Shown here: piece after piece, positions 34,721 through 44,316 of the stretch | Layout of the letters: every line of letters starts with the position of its first letter | How positions within the stretch are numbered: position 1 is the stretch's first letter | From: Oceanobacillus sojae | GTDB lineage: Bacteria; Bacillota; Bacilli; Bacillales; Amphibacillaceae | NCBI RefSeq assembly: GCF_007991515.1 | Contig: NZ_BJYM01000018.1 | Coordinates: 40,255-104,254 of the forward strand | DNA: 64,000 bases | Direction of reading: 5' to 3' | Notes under the pieces: generated by a model | Databases searched by the model: none | What the model was told of the DNA's origin: nothing | The model's input: only the letters and a program-made list of their open reading frames with translations | Program-made: the position numbers and the translations under genes

Positions 34721-35929
34721 TTGAAAAATAATTGGGATATTGATACCGCTTTAATCCACCATAGTAAACGGGGTGCGACACATTCAGGAGCTGTAGTAGA
34801 GCCAATCATTCCGGCAGTAGCATACGCTTTTCCTGATACGGACACTGCAGCTGCGGTTGTTTCCGGGGAAAAAGAAGGTGTTTATTATGGCCGCTACGGT
34901 AATCCTACCCTTTTTTCATTAGAAGAGAAAATTGCTTCCTTAGAAGGTGGAGAGGCAGCGCTTGGGGTCAGTTCCGGGATGGCTGCTATTTCTATTGCTC
35001 TGCTTGCTTACTTAAAACAAGGAGACCATGTAGTCGTAACAAAGGATGTCTATGGGGGTACATATAAATTTCTAACAAATATCGCCGTTCGCTACGGAAT
35101 CGAATATAACTTTGTTGACTGTACCAATCCTGAATTTATTCACAATCATATCAAAGAAAATACGAGAGCCATCTATATTGAGACGCCTTCCAATCCCCAT
35201 TTAACCATACTGGATATCAAAAAGATTTCCGAAATTTCCAAGCTTTATGGAATTCCGCTTATCATCGATAACACATTCATGTCTCCTTATCTGCAGAATC
35301 CGCTTGAATTAGGGGCAAATATCGTGGTACACAGCGCAACCAAATACTTAAATGGACATGGGGATTCGATTGCCGGTTTTATTGTGGGAAATTCTGATGA
35401 CATAACCTTTATGAGAAACAGCCTGATGGGTGATCTTGGCCAGGTATTAAGCGCCTGGGATGCTTTTTTAATCTTAAGAGGCTTAAAAACATTAGGTGTA
35501 CGGATGGAGCGCCACTGCAAGAATGCACTGGAAATTGCAACATTTCTGGAAAATCATCCGCAGGTGGAAAAGGTTTATTATCCCGGGCTGCCATCTCATC
35601 CTCAGCACGAACTTGCTAAAGAGCAAATGAAGGGCATGGGAGGAATTGTATCGTTTGAATTAAAAGACGGAAAAGAAGCTGGAAAAAGGTTTATTGATTC
35701 GCTGAAGCTGATTATTATTTCTTTTAGTCTGGGAGATCCTGAAACTTTAGTGCAGCATCCCGCTTCCATGACACATTTTTCTATCCCGATGGAAGAAAGA
35801 GAAAAATTCGGGATTACCGATGGATTAATCCGGCTTTCTTTAGGCTTAGAGAATGCAAAGGATTTAATCAATGATTTGGAGCAGGCTTTAATGGTCCGCC
35901 CGAAGGTTGATATAGAATTGAAAGTATAA
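34721..35929 (+). CDS. Cys/Met-metabolism PLP enzyme (cystathionine/methionine gamma-lyase type)
   Basis: A 402-residue fold-type I PLP enzyme. Landmarks are YGRYGNPTLFSLEEK, IYIETPSNPHL with substrate-carboxylate contacts, IDNTFMSP, and the PLP lysine in SATKYLNGHGD, followed by the late HPASMTHFSIP block. The enzyme breaks or forms C-S bonds in cysteine or methionine metabolism; MGL, CGL and CGS cannot be told apart here. It starts at TTG after AGAGGAGG. A racemase gene lies downstream in the same direction. Confidence 0.88.
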   Translation: MKNNWDIDTALIHHSKRGATHSGAVVEPIIPAVAYAFPDTDTAAAVVSGEKEGVYYGRYGNPTLFSLEEKIASLEGGEAALGVSSGMAAISIALLAYLKQGDHVVVTKDVYGGTYKFLTNIAVRYGIEYNFVDCTNPEFIHNHIKENTRAIYIETPSNPHLTILDIKKISEISKLYGIPLIIDNTFMSPYLQNPLELGANIVVHSATKYLNGHGDSIAGFIVGNSDDITFMRNSLMGDLGQVLSAWDAFLILRGLKTLGVRMERHCKNALEIATFLENHPQVEKVYYPGLPSHPQHELAKEQMKGMGGIVSFELKDGKEAGKRFIDSLKLIIISFSLGDPETLVQHPASMTHFSIPMEEREKFGITDGLIRLSLGLENAKDLINDLEQALMVRPKVDIELKV

Positions 35930-35982
35930 TAATGAGATAATCAGAGGGGGAAATAAAATTAACAGATAGCGGAGGTATTCTT

Positions 35983-36675
35983 ATGAAAACAATTGGCCTG
36001 ATAGGTGGAATGAGTTGGGAATCTTCAGCTGAATATTATCGAATCATCAATGAAGAAGTTAAAAGTAAGTTAGGTGGATTACACTCTGCTAAATGTCTTT
36101 TATACAGCGTTGATTTTGAAGAAATTGAACAATTCCAGGCAGAAGGCAGATGGGACGAAGCAGGGAAACGATTAGGAGATGCAGCTTATTCATTAGAAAA
36201 AGCAGGAGCAGATTTTATCGTTATTTGTACGAACACCATGCATAAAGTAGTGAAGGATATAGAAGCAAGAATTAAAATTCCTGTCCTTCATATTGCAGAT
36301 GCAACCGCCAATCAAATAGCAAAGTCCAATCTGCATACAGTTGGATTGCTGGGCACCAAATACACGATGGAACAGGATTTTTATAAAGCACGGATCAAGT
36401 CAAATGGGATAAACATTTTAATACCTGACGATACGGAAAGAGAAATAATTAATAAGATTATCTTTGAAGAGCTGTGTTTGGGTAATATTAAACAATCATC
36501 AAGAAACGATTACAAGGAAGTTATCCATCACTTAATTAATCAGGGTGCAGAAGGAATCATTCTGGGATGTACGGAAATTGGAATGTTAATTAAGCAGGAG
36601 GATTCCGAAGTACCTTTATTTGATACTGCTGAAATACATGCCATAGAGGCTGTTCATAAAGCGTTAGGAAATTAA
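35983..36675 (+). CDS. Aspartate/glutamate racemase family protein
   Basis: A 230-residue PLP-independent racemase-type protein. The two catalytic cysteines are in VICTNTMHKV near residue 84 and ILGCTEIGMLI near 190, and the start MKTIGLIGGMSWESSAEYY is the aspartate-racemase type. It interconverts L- and D-acidic amino acids. AGCGGAGG precedes the ATG. It probably shares the LysR-controlled promoter with the PLP enzyme 53 bp upstream. Confidence 0.87.
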   Translation: MKTIGLIGGMSWESSAEYYRIINEEVKSKLGGLHSAKCLLYSVDFEEIEQFQAEGRWDEAGKRLGDAAYSLEKAGADFIVICTNTMHKVVKDIEARIKIPVLHIADATANQIAKSNLHTVGLLGTKYTMEQDFYKARIKSNGINILIPDDTEREIINKIIFEELCLGNIKQSSRNDYKEVIHHLINQGAEGIILGCTEIGMLIKQEDSEVPLFDTAEIHAIEAVHKALGN

Positions 36676-36726
36676 TCACATTTAATAGCTTGGCATTATA
36701 TGGTGAAACAGCTTCAGCTATCATCC

Positions 36727-36766
36727 TAAAACAGCGGGTTCTTCTTCGTGGCCCACTGTTTTTAGA
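36727..36766 (+). terminator. Terminator between racemase and chrA
   Basis: AAAACAG and CTGTTTT pair, with an inner GGG/CCC pair, around CTTC-rich loop. It lies between converging genes and may serve both. Confidence 0.5.
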
Positions 36767-36773
36767 ATTCACT

Positions 36774-37967
36774 TTATAACATGGATATAAACGTACCCCC
36801 AAGAGCTCCAGTCACAACAATGATCCAAGGAGGCAGCTTGAAGTAAACCAGCATACTAAAAAGGATGGCAGCAAAAGCAAAATCAATCGGCTCAAGAATT
36901 GCGCTCGTCCAAATAGGATGATAGAAAGCGGAAATTAATATTCCTACTACAGCAGCATTCACACCCATAAGCGCACCTTTCATTTTCTGATTGCTTCTTA
37001 TTTGATTCCAAAAAGGCAGTGCGCCTAAGATAAGCAGAAATGCCGGTAAAAAAATAGCCACAGTTGCTACTAATCCACCCTTCCACCCGCTGATAACAGC
37101 TCCGATATAGGCAGCAAATGTAAATAATGGCCCGGGAACTGCCTGTGTGGCCCCGTAGCCAGCTAAAAACGAAGCTTCGTCCATCCAGCCTGTCGGGACA
37201 AATTCACGCTCCAGCAACGGCAAAACAACATGTCCTCCACCAAAAACAAGAGATCCAGAGCGATAAAAACTATCAAACATAGCAATCCAATTCAATGCGG
37301 TCATCTCTCTTAAAATAGGAAGAAAAACAAGCAGTCCAAAAAATAACGATAAACAGATTACCCCCAGCTTTGGGGAAATCGGGAAAATAAAATCCGCTTT
37401 CTCATTATCAGCATGATTTTTATAAACTATATAGCCAATCAGTCCTGCTAGTAAAATAACACCAACTTGTATAAAGGCAGTTTGCCATAATAAAGTTATT
37501 ATTAAAGCAAACAATGCAATCGATTTGCGCTTTAAATCAGGTGTCAATTTTGGGGCCATTCCCAAAATCGCATGCGCCACTATAGCTACTGCGACAATTT
37601 TTAGTCCCTGAATCCAACCGGCTCCTTCCATAGATGAGCCTTGTAAAAACAAAGCAAGTATAATTAATGCCAGTACAGAAGGAAGTGTAAAGCCGATAAA
37701 AGCAAGAATTCCTCCGGGTACCCCTCCACGCATGACGCCGATTCCTATGCCGACTTGACTGCTGGCAGGCCCCGGCAAAAATTGACACAGGGCAACCAGA
37801 TCGCTGTAACTTCTTTCATCCATCCATTTTCTTTTCCGGACATATTCTTCATGAAAATATCCAAGATGCGCTATCGGTCCGCCAAAGGATGTCAATCCCA
37901 GCCGTGCAGAAATAAACAGAATTTCTAATAGAAGCTTTAATTTTCCTTTTTCTTCACTATGCTTCAT
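36774..37967 (-). CDS. chrA: Chromate transporter ChrA, two-domain form
   Basis: A 397-residue CHR-family carrier with two homologous halves: TSFGGPIAHLGYFHEEYV with LCQFLPGPASSQVG in the first, SLVFGGGHVVLPLLEREFV and ATQAVPGPLFTFAAY in the second. It expels chromate from the cytoplasm. The ATG at 37967 follows AGGAAAGGG at 8 nt. A PadR gene 18 bp upstream in the same direction is probably its regulator, as in other chromate resistance loci. Confidence 0.9.
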   Translation of the reverse strand: MKHSEEKGKLKLLLEILFISARLGLTSFGGPIAHLGYFHEEYVRKRKWMDERSYSDLVALCQFLPGPASSQVGIGIGVMRGGVPGGILAFIGFTLPSVLALIILALFLQGSSMEGAGWIQGLKIVAVAIVAHAILGMAPKLTPDLKRKSIALFALIITLLWQTAFIQVGVILLAGLIGYIVYKNHADNEKADFIFPISPKLGVICLSLFFGLLVFLPILREMTALNWIAMFDSFYRSGSLVFGGGHVVLPLLEREFVPTGWMDEASFLAGYGATQAVPGPLFTFAAYIGAVISGWKGGLVATVAIFLPAFLLILGALPFWNQIRSNQKMKGALMGVNAAVVGILISAFYHPIWTSAILEPIDFAFAAILFSMLVYFKLPPWIIVVTGALGGTFISML

Positions 37968-37985
37968 TTTACACACCCTTTCCTA

Positions 37986-38294
37986 TCAATCTATTATTTC
38001 TTTAAACAGTTCATATGCCTTCTCCCGGCCTTCCACCAGAACCTCCTCCCCTTTTTCTGTAGCAGTGTAATATTTTCTTATTTTCCCGTCTACATTACGT
38101 TCCTCCATACGCAAAAGTCCATCCTTTTCCATGGAATGAAGAATTGGGTACAGGGTGCCAGGACTTATCATATAGCCATGCCTTCTCAACTCACCCAGCA
38201 TCCATGCACCAAAAATAGGTTCTTCCATTGCATGATACAGAATATGTATTTGCATAAATCCTAAAAATAACTTTCTTAATAATTTATCTTCCAA
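37986..38294 (-). CDS. PadR-family regulator, next to chrA
   Basis: A 102-residue PadR protein with the winged helix LRRHGYMISPGTLYPILHSME and a C-terminal helix for dimerisation. The start is taken at TTG 38294 because AGGAG lies 9 nt before it; the upstream TTG/ATG at 38318/38312 have no site and are partly inside the operator. It is likely to repress itself and chrA. Its trigger may be chromate or oxidative damage. Confidence 0.8.
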   Translation of the reverse strand: MEDKLLRKLFLGFMQIHILYHAMEEPIFGAWMLGELRRHGYMISPGTLYPILHSMEKDGLLRMEERNVDGKIRKYYTATEKGEEVLVEGREKAYELFKEIID

Positions 38295-38317
38295 TGGAAT
38301 CGTCTCCTGCATTATCA

Positions 38318-38334
38318 ATATCGAAACTTGATAT
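38318..38334 (-). promoter_or_regulatory. PadR-type dyad upstream of padR-chrA
   Basis: ATATC-N7-GATAT, directly upstream of the chosen padR start. It resembles the ATATCG dyads of the second PadR gene at 53.1 kb. Confidence 0.45.
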
Positions 38335-38502
38335 CGGATTTCGTTATTAATTTATCATCGGTACATAACCCTTGCAACCCATTACAATAAGACTTTACAT
38401 AAACTTTACAAACGAATCGAATATAGAAAAAGCCAATCCGCCCCATATACATATGGATCAAATTGACTTTTAATATTTAAACATATATTTACTTACTCAG
38501 GG

Positions 38503-40116
38503 TTAAGCTCCTTCTATCATATCCCGTCTGTTATAGCCGAGATAACCAACAATCATCAGAACGATACTGATTACGGTAATCGTAATAAACACAGGCGCAT
38601 CGAAGCTGTCTGTCGGCATTTGTGGAATCCAGCTTTGTACAGCTGTTTTTAAAAACCACTCCGGTAAGTCCAAAATACTGTCAAAGTAATTTAAGATAAA
38701 GGAATAACCGAGATACGCATAAACAACCTTCCCGAGCTTAGGAGCCCAGCCAAGTGCTAAAGCTGCCAATGCCGTAAAGAATAAAACCGATGGAAGGAAG
38801 TTATAACCCGCTGCCAGAAAATCACTGATATCCATTGCAGCACTGTCTTCCATTACTGAAATAGCTGTACCGCCAAGCCCTCCCGCAGCTAGCAGCGTAC
38901 CGATTAATCCGGCAATAACAGCTAAACCGATTGTCGTCCAATAAAATTGGCCCCGGGTGACTTTGGTAGCGTAAAGCTGACTTAAATGCTGACGGCTTTC
39001 TTCAGCGAAAAGCTTATTCACAACCACAATCGGCAGAATCGAAACTAACACCATCATCACCATCATAATCGTACCAGTAAAAGATTCTTCAATGGATACA
39101 CCAGATTGGGCAAACATTTGCTTCATCATCTCATTACTTTCCAGAAAGGTTTGCATATCTCCGTAAATGGAACCGTAAGCAGCGCCCATTACTCCAAAAC
39201 CAATCAGCCAGCCGATAGTAACTCCTCTATTCAGCTTGATGAATAATCCCCGAACAGATAATAGAGACCTTTTTGCATTTTCCCGTCCTTCTCTTTCCGG
39301 CAGATAACCAGCGCCTATATCACGACCGCCCTCGAGCGCAAAAGCAAGGATTACCATCACAACACTGAAAATCAAGGCAAAAATAATCGGCAGCCAGTTG
39401 TTATCTGTAAATGGATAGGTCAAGTACGTCCAGCCGAGCGGATTAAACATAGAAAAGTCCACATTGGAAACATCCGTACCGGCACGAGCAATATAAAGCA
39501 GACCAACGATTCCCAGGGCAGAACCTGTTGCACTGGAGGAAGCCGGCATAATTTGCGCCATCACCAGGCCGATTACTGCTCCAATGACACCAGCCATTCC
39601 AATAGATGCTCCAAATAAAAAGGAGCCTTGGAATGAAATCGTATCTACATTAAAAACGATAAGCAGAGCACTAATGAAAAGCGCTAATATGATATTAATG
39701 ACAACAACCTCTGCCATTGCCGCAAGTGAGTTGGCCTGCCGTCCAATTTGAAAGGAGCGTACCAGCTCTGTCAATCCGAGATCTTCTTCCTTACGTGTAT
39801 GTCCAATCACGTGTAAAACAGCCATAATCATTGCAAACAAACCGCAGAACAATAACATTTCATGCGCATACATCGCGCCTATTGTATAATCAGCCGCTGT
39901 TTCAACCGGGGTAGGACCAACCATGGAAACCATCGCCGGGTTTTGCAATGTCTCAAACATCCCTATCAAACCCTGCCCTTTTGCTATTTCTTCAAAAGCA
40001 GGTACAAATCCTCCTGAAAATAAGCCAATTCCGAGAATCCAAAAAATAATTTTTTTCCAATCACGCTTCAGATATTGCAAAAACAATATATCCCATCGTG
40101 CAAATTTTTCTTTCAT
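38503..40116 (-). CDS. ABC-2-type exporter permease
   Basis: A 537-residue integral membrane protein with about 12 hydrophobic segments in two blocks of six. It belongs to the large ABC exporter permeases linked with antibiotic resistance (tetronasin/TnrB-like). Landmarks are SMVGPTPVETAADYTIGAMYAHEM, here in part, and NVDFSMFNPLGWTYLTYPF. The ATPase gene lies 25 bp upstream. GGGGAGGTGAAAG precedes the ATG. Confidence 0.8.
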   Translation of the reverse strand: MKEKFARWDILFLQYLKRDWKKIIFWILGIGLFSGGFVPAFEEIAKGQGLIGMFETLQNPAMVSMVGPTPVETAADYTIGAMYAHEMLLFCGLFAMIMAVLHVIGHTRKEEDLGLTELVRSFQIGRQANSLAAMAEVVVINIILALFISALLIVFNVDTISFQGSFLFGASIGMAGVIGAVIGLVMAQIMPASSSATGSALGIVGLLYIARAGTDVSNVDFSMFNPLGWTYLTYPFTDNNWLPIIFALIFSVVMVILAFALEGGRDIGAGYLPEREGRENAKRSLLSVRGLFIKLNRGVTIGWLIGFGVMGAAYGSIYGDMQTFLESNEMMKQMFAQSGVSIEESFTGTIMMVMMVLVSILPIVVVNKLFAEESRQHLSQLYATKVTRGQFYWTTIGLAVIAGLIGTLLAAGGLGGTAISVMEDSAAMDISDFLAAGYNFLPSVLFFTALAALALGWAPKLGKVVYAYLGYSFILNYFDSILDLPEWFLKTAVQSWIPQMPTDSFDAPVFITITVISIVLMIVGYLGYNRRDMIEGA

Positions 40117-40141
40117 TGTTCTTTCACCTCCCCATCAACGC

Positions 40142-41023
40142 TTAACCCTCATAATGACGCATAAATAAATCCTCAAGTGTTGGCGGAACCGCTTCAAATT
40201 TCTTCACACCCAGCTTGGTTGCTTCCATTAAAATGTCATTGATATACTTGTTGTCAGCAGAAAAGGTTGCTTGATTATCTTTTTGCATAAAATCATGCAC
40301 ACCTTCTACAGTCTCCATTTTCGAAACATCTTTTTCCGTTGCTAAGGTTACAGCAGAACGGGTCAGATGCCTTAATTCATCCAATGTCCCCGATTCTACA
40401 ATCTCCCCCTGACGAATAATAACAACCCTGTCAGCTAAACGCTCTACCTCGCTCAAAATATGAGAAGAGAGCAAAATAGATTTCCCTGCTTCCTTGATTT
40501 TTTCTACCTCCTCCTGAAAAACTGCTTCCATTAAAGGATCAAGTCCGGAAGTCGGCTCATCAAAAATATATAAATCAGAATCCACGGATAATGCTGCAAT
40601 TAACCCAACCTTTTGACGGTTGCCTTTCGAGTACCCTTTCGATTTTTTCTTCGGATCCAATTCAAAACGTTTAATTAAATAATCACGTTTTTGCTTATCT
40701 CCGCCGCCATGCAGCTTCATAAACAAGTCAATAATTTCTCCACCTGTCAGGCTCCCCCAAAGTGCAACATCTCCTGGAACATATGAAATACGTTTATGAA
40801 TTTCCAAGCTATCCTTCCAGACGTCCTTTCCAAAAATCTCTGCTTTCCCGGCATCGCGCTTGATAATTCCTAATAAAGCACGGATTGTTGTTGATTTACC
40901 AGCTCCATTGGGGCCGATAAAGCCGACAACTTCTCCTGCTCCAACTCTGAATGTCACATCACTTAACGCCTGAAATTTACCAAACTTCTTTTGCAGACCT
41001 TTTATCTTCACAATTTCTGTCAT
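40142..41023 (-). CDS. ABC exporter ATPase
   Basis: A 293-residue ATPase with Walker A GPNGAGKST, Q-loop SYVPGDVALWG, signature YSKGNRQKVGL, Walker B LYIFDEPTSGLDPLME and switch LLSSHILSEVE. The C-terminal region to residue 293 is typical for CcmA/DrrA-like drug exporters. GAAGGAG precedes the ATG. It is divergent from a TetR gene and pairs with the downstream permease. Confidence 0.9.
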   Translation of the reverse strand: MTEIVKIKGLQKKFGKFQALSDVTFRVGAGEVVGFIGPNGAGKSTTIRALLGIIKRDAGKAEIFGKDVWKDSLEIHKRISYVPGDVALWGSLTGGEIIDLFMKLHGGGDKQKRDYLIKRFELDPKKKSKGYSKGNRQKVGLIAALSVDSDLYIFDEPTSGLDPLMEAVFQEEVEKIKEAGKSILLSSHILSEVERLADRVVIIRQGEIVESGTLDELRHLTRSAVTLATEKDVSKMETVEGVHDFMQKDNQATFSADNKYINDILMEATKLGVKKFEAVPPTLEDLFMRHYEG

Positions 41024-41162
41024 AATGCTGACACTCCTTCTTTCTGCAATTTAATATCCTGTTTTAGCTTGCTTTTTCATTTAAGAACGTAATACATCCG
41101 AATAAAACTATTAATATGATTTTAGTTCATTTTAATGCATTAAAAATAAAATTTTAAACCAT

Positions 41163-41189
41163 AATAATATTTTGTAGTTCAATATTATT
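41163..41189. promoter_or_regulatory. Perfect 9-bp inverted repeat between ABC operon and TetR gene
   Basis: AATAATATT and AATATTATT are separated by 9 bp, in the middle of the 308-bp divergent region. A suitable TetR operator, but AT-rich dyads arise by chance easily. Confidence 0.4.
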
Positions 41190-41331
41190 CCTTTATTATT
41201 CATTAGTCAATAAGATAAATACTATTTTTTATTTGCCAGTTCATAATTAGACATATATAATAAATAGGAAGAAACACGCTTCTGTGAAGAAATTTTTGAA
41301 ATGAATGCGTGACAGAAAGCAGGTAATAAAT

Positions 41332-41931
41332 TTGAATGGTTTTGAAAAAAGAACAGAAGAAAAGAAAAAGAATATATTGGAAGCAGCCTTTGAGCTGATG
41401 AATAGAAATGAGGTAGGCAAAAATATAACCATGGATAAAATTGCTAAACATGCCAATGTGGGGAAAGCCACCCTCTTTAAGTATTTTGGCAGCAAAGACA
41501 ATCTTATTCATGAGGTTTTTAAGTATTACTTAGAAAAAATGATCGATACTGCAAGTGATATTATGAATGAAAATAAGCCATTTGATGAAACACTCATTGC
41601 ATTAAGTCAAAATAAAATCAAATTTTTAAATCAAATTAATCAATCCTTCTATCTTAAAATGATGGCATATTTAACGGAAAAAGACGAGGAAGGCTGGTCC
41701 GTCATGATGCAAAAATATACTCAGGAAAATTACGGCATGATGCTGGATTTATTTCATAGGGGCCGTAAAGAAGGAAAGGTGGACTTAAAATATTCAGATG
41801 AATTTCTGCTTTTGTATTTTCAAGCGATTGTAGAAGGAATTTCCAGCCCGCAGATATATGAAAGAATTGCACCTTATACGGAAGAGTGGACAGAAATGTT
41901 AATTAAAGGAATTGCGCCGAAGAAAGATTAA
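41332..41931 (+). CDS. TetR-family regulator of the ABC exporter
   Basis: About 199 residues with HTH segments FELMNRNEVGKNITMDKIAK and NVGKATLFKYFGSKDNL. The start is taken at TTG 41332, about 8 nt after AGCAGG; the ATG at 41305 has no clear site. It is divergent from the ABC exporter genes with a 9-bp dyad between. It likely represses them and responds to the exported compound. Confidence 0.82.
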   Translation: MNGFEKRTEEKKKNILEAAFELMNRNEVGKNITMDKIAKHANVGKATLFKYFGSKDNLIHEVFKYYLEKMIDTASDIMNENKPFDETLIALSQNKIKFLNQINQSFYLKMMAYLTEKDEEGWSVMMQKYTQENYGMMLDLFHRGRKEGKVDLKYSDEFLLLYFQAIVEGISSPQIYERIAPYTEEWTEMLIKGIAPKKD

Positions 41932-42077
41932 TGCTTAAAGTGCTCTTCTACATTTTCTTTTGACCAGCTTTAGGCTCTTTAATCCTTTTTTCTTCAAAAA
42001 AGCTATCTTAACCTAGAAGCCTCGCCAACCTGGCTAAGGTAATTTCTGTGATTCGTGACTGGTTCTTGTGGAATTTC

Positions 42078-42107
42078 CCACTCTTTTTACAAAGGGTGGT
42101 TTTTTTA
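42078..42107 (+). terminator. Rho-independent terminator (rightward)
   Basis: CCACTCTTT pairs with AAAGGGTGG, one G-U pair, around TTAC, followed by T7. It lies 147 bp after the TetR stop and is a classical terminator. Confidence 0.75.
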
Positions 42108-42188
42108 TTATAAAACTTAGTAGTCATCAAGCTTTTAAATGATAACCGTTAGTTGCGCTTATGCAGTAGGAGAGTTTTATACTTTGGC

Positions 42189-42223
42189 GCAAAAAAAGCT
42201 GGGGGTCACCCAACTTCTTTTGC
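42189..42223 (-). terminator. Rho-independent terminator of the Lin0512-family gene
   Basis: Read leftward, GCAAAAGAAGTTGGG pairs with CCCAGCTTTTTTTGC and ends in a T run, about 78 bp after the stop. Confidence 0.75.
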
Positions 42224-42300
42224 ATAACTAGTCATATTTCATGCCAATATGGGATACTGGTACTGCTCAAAGATTTGCCTTCATGCCCTTCTCATTCTTC

Positions 42301-42660
42301 CTAATATCCCACTTCAACTACTGCATTAACAATGTACATTAAATCATTTTTATCCTCTTGATCGCTTAAATAGATTCCACTCGTAGTAGCTAATCCGCCC
42401 TCTAATTTTTCCACCGTTACTGTTCCATACGGTACCAATTTTTTAATTTTTTCCTCATCCAAATGTTCTATATCCCTAGGAATACCTAATTTCACATTTA
42501 CCTTCATATTATTTAGATTTTGATCAGGCAGGCTGTTCTGAATGCCTGGCATTGAATTAGTATAAATCGCGTTGATAACAGCACGTTCTGCTGCCTGATT
42601 GACATCCTGCCCATGTAAATCTACTCCTGTACCTGTCTGAATAAATATCATTTGTTCCAT
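42301..42660 (-). CDS. Lin0512-family conserved protein
   Basis: A 119-residue protein with the family opening QTGTGVDLHGQDVNQAAERA and VINAIYTNSMPGI. Members have an uncharacterised role. The ATG at 42660 is preceded by GGGAGG; the longer frame start at 42705 lacks one. It contains no signal peptide or membrane segment. Single gene. Confidence 0.75.
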   Translation of the reverse strand: MEQMIFIQTGTGVDLHGQDVNQAAERAVINAIYTNSMPGIQNSLPDQNLNNMKVNVKLGIPRDIEHLDEEKIKKLVPYGTVTVEKLEGGLATTSGIYLSDQEDKNDLMYIVNAVVEVGY

Positions 42661-42803
42661 GTTTTTCTCTCCTCCCAGATTATTCAATATTTCTTTATAA
42701 CACATGAATGTCTTGCTTCTACATATACCCGTTTTTTGAAAAAGTAAAAACTATGCTTCCTCTGCCCGCCTATATACAAATAATGACCTAGCTATAAAAA
42801 AAG

Positions 42804-42865
42804 ACAGCGTTACGTACAATTCAGTACGAACGCTGCCTCTTCCAGCCTCAGTATAAGGCTGGAAG
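42804..42865 (-). terminator. Two tandem hairpins after sda
   Basis: Read leftward, CTTCCAGCCT/AGGCTGGAAG (42839-42865) comes first, then CAGCGTT/AACGCTG with inner CGTAC/GTACG (42804-42836), then a TTTTTTT run. The second is a good terminator. The first may protect the transcript end. Confidence 0.75.
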
Positions 42866-42934
42866 GATTCTACTTCTGATTTCGACAATTACTGATTACA
42901 GAGCGATGAAACTATAATTATTCTATCTCTATCA

Positions 42935-43111
42935 TCATTCTAAAGTATTCTTCATGTCACCGCTTTCGTAGTATTTTTCCCCACTGCTTTCTTCCCGTTT
43001 CTTGATTTCATTCTTTAAAGTTGTACAAAAATTCTGTTCCAGCTTTAATTCGGTTGCATTTCTCAGAGACTCCTTTAAGAGTTCATCTGACAAATGCCTG
43101 AGACTGTTCAT
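42935..43111 (-). CDS. sda: Sporulation histidine kinase inhibitor Sda
   Basis: A 58-residue helical-hairpin protein with LRHLSDELLKESLRNATELK and FCTTLKNEIKKREE, matching Bacillus Sda (LSDELLIESYFKATEM). It blocks KinA/KinB autophosphorylation and so delays sporulation when DNA replication is disturbed. The ATG at 43111 follows GGGAGG at 8 nt; the upstream ATG at 43126 is inside the site. The C-terminal tail is about 12 residues longer than usual. No clear DnaA boxes were seen upstream. Confidence 0.8.
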   Translation of the reverse strand: MNSLRHLSDELLKESLRNATELKLEQNFCTTLKNEIKKREESSGEKYYESGDMKNTLE

Positions 43112-43410
43112 GGATATTCCTCCCACATTTGCATTTTGAATCCTTTGATTTTTGAATAATCAGAAGTAGAATCTATCTAAAATATTACAAAGTGAGACAA
43201 AAAGGGCAAAATATTGCGACAATAAATACTGAGAAAACGACATTTTTCATGACTTTATAATAATCACAATATAAACAAACAGGGATATACTTCGCAGAAA
43301 TAATAGCAATGACTATGTCTTGATGCTCTTATTTGAAGTTAAATTCTTTTGTTAGAGCGATTGTTTACCTTATTATTAGAAAGAGATTAACCAAACGAGG
43401 AGAATGTTAT

Positions 43411-44265
43411 ATGTACAAAAATTTGTACTCTATTGGAGAGACGGCTAAATTAAATAATATTCCTATCCAGACATTAAGATATTACGATAAAATGGGTTTA
43501 TTCACACCCGCTTTTATAGATCCTGAAAGTAATTACAGATATTATCATGAAAAACAATTCTTTTATCTGGATATTATAAAATACCTAAAATATATAGATA
43601 CACCACTAAATCAAATTAGAGAAGTAATGAAAAAAGACGCCGTACAAATGCTGCCTTTTTTAGAGGAGCAAGGGGATATTATTGATAATAAAATACATCA
43701 GCTTAAACAAGCCCAAAGAATGCTTCATCACCGCAAACTCCAGATAAAAGAACAAAACACGTTAGCAAATCGGCCACATGGACAAATTTATACCCGTTCT
43801 GTAGCAGAACAGGTTCAGCTGCATCTCTCTACAACAGACCTTACCCCTTACGGCAATCCGGACGTATACATGCGTGATTTGGCATACTTATTAGAAACAC
43901 AGAAAAATAGGTCCGTTGATAACTTCTATGGATGTGTTTATGATTTGAAAGACTATCAGGGTACTGATCACATTATTTATTCCAGTATCTATACAACCTT
44001 ACTTGGAGATGAACAATTACCTGAAGAATCACAATCAGATATAACAAAAAAACATATTTCAGAAGGAAGGTATATCTGCATTTGCTTTCAATGGTCTGAG
44101 GCTCAATATTTTCAATACTACAAAACGTTATATGATTACCTTCGTAAAAATAAACTGAATACTACAGGGCCTGTCTACGAGGTTTCTTTGCCTAATAGAT
44201 ACTTCTCCTATGAAGAAGATGATTTTATAACAGAACTTAGAATTAAATTAAAAGAAAAAGATTGA
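43411..44265 (+). CDS. MerR-family regulator with GyrI-like effector domain (BltR type)
   Basis: A 284-residue protein with the N-terminal MerR helix-turn-helix (YSIGETAKLNNIPIQTLRYY and DPESNYRYYHEKQF), a linking coiled coil around DIIDNKIHQLKQAQRM, and a C-terminal effector-binding domain. It resembles BltR/BmrR-type activators. The ATG at 43411 follows GAGGAG at 9 nt. The downstream arginase-like gene, 51 bp away, is its likely target. Confidence 0.85.
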   Translation: MYKNLYSIGETAKLNNIPIQTLRYYDKMGLFTPAFIDPESNYRYYHEKQFFYLDIIKYLKYIDTPLNQIREVMKKDAVQMLPFLEEQGDIIDNKIHQLKQAQRMLHHRKLQIKEQNTLANRPHGQIYTRSVAEQVQLHLSTTDLTPYGNPDVYMRDLAYLLETQKNRSVDNFYGCVYDLKDYQGTDHIIYSSIYTTLLGDEQLPEESQSDITKKHISEGRYICICFQWSEAQYFQYYKTLYDYLRKNKLNTTGPVYEVSLPNRYFSYEEDDFITELRIKLKEKD

Positions 44266-44316
44266 CTCTATAGCTGCTATAGACTTTATGATTTAACCAT
44301 GAAAGGAGTAGATAAT

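Larger units (their letters stand above)
41932..42300. other. Intergenic region with terminators
   Basis: It holds the hairpins at 42078-42107 and 42189-42223. The stretch 42010-42075 (AGAAGCCTCGCCAACCTGGC onward) has different composition from its neighbours, but I could not assign it to any gene or mobile element. Confidence 0.4.

Noticed and set aside
42010..42110. Possible transposase 3' end
   Set aside because: Short translated blocks look vaguely transposase-like, but no motif or inverted end could be named; only the terminator is supported.
43127..43410. DnaA boxes upstream of sda, as in Bacillus subtilis
   Set aside because: No TTATCCACA or single-mismatch copy was seen on either strand.
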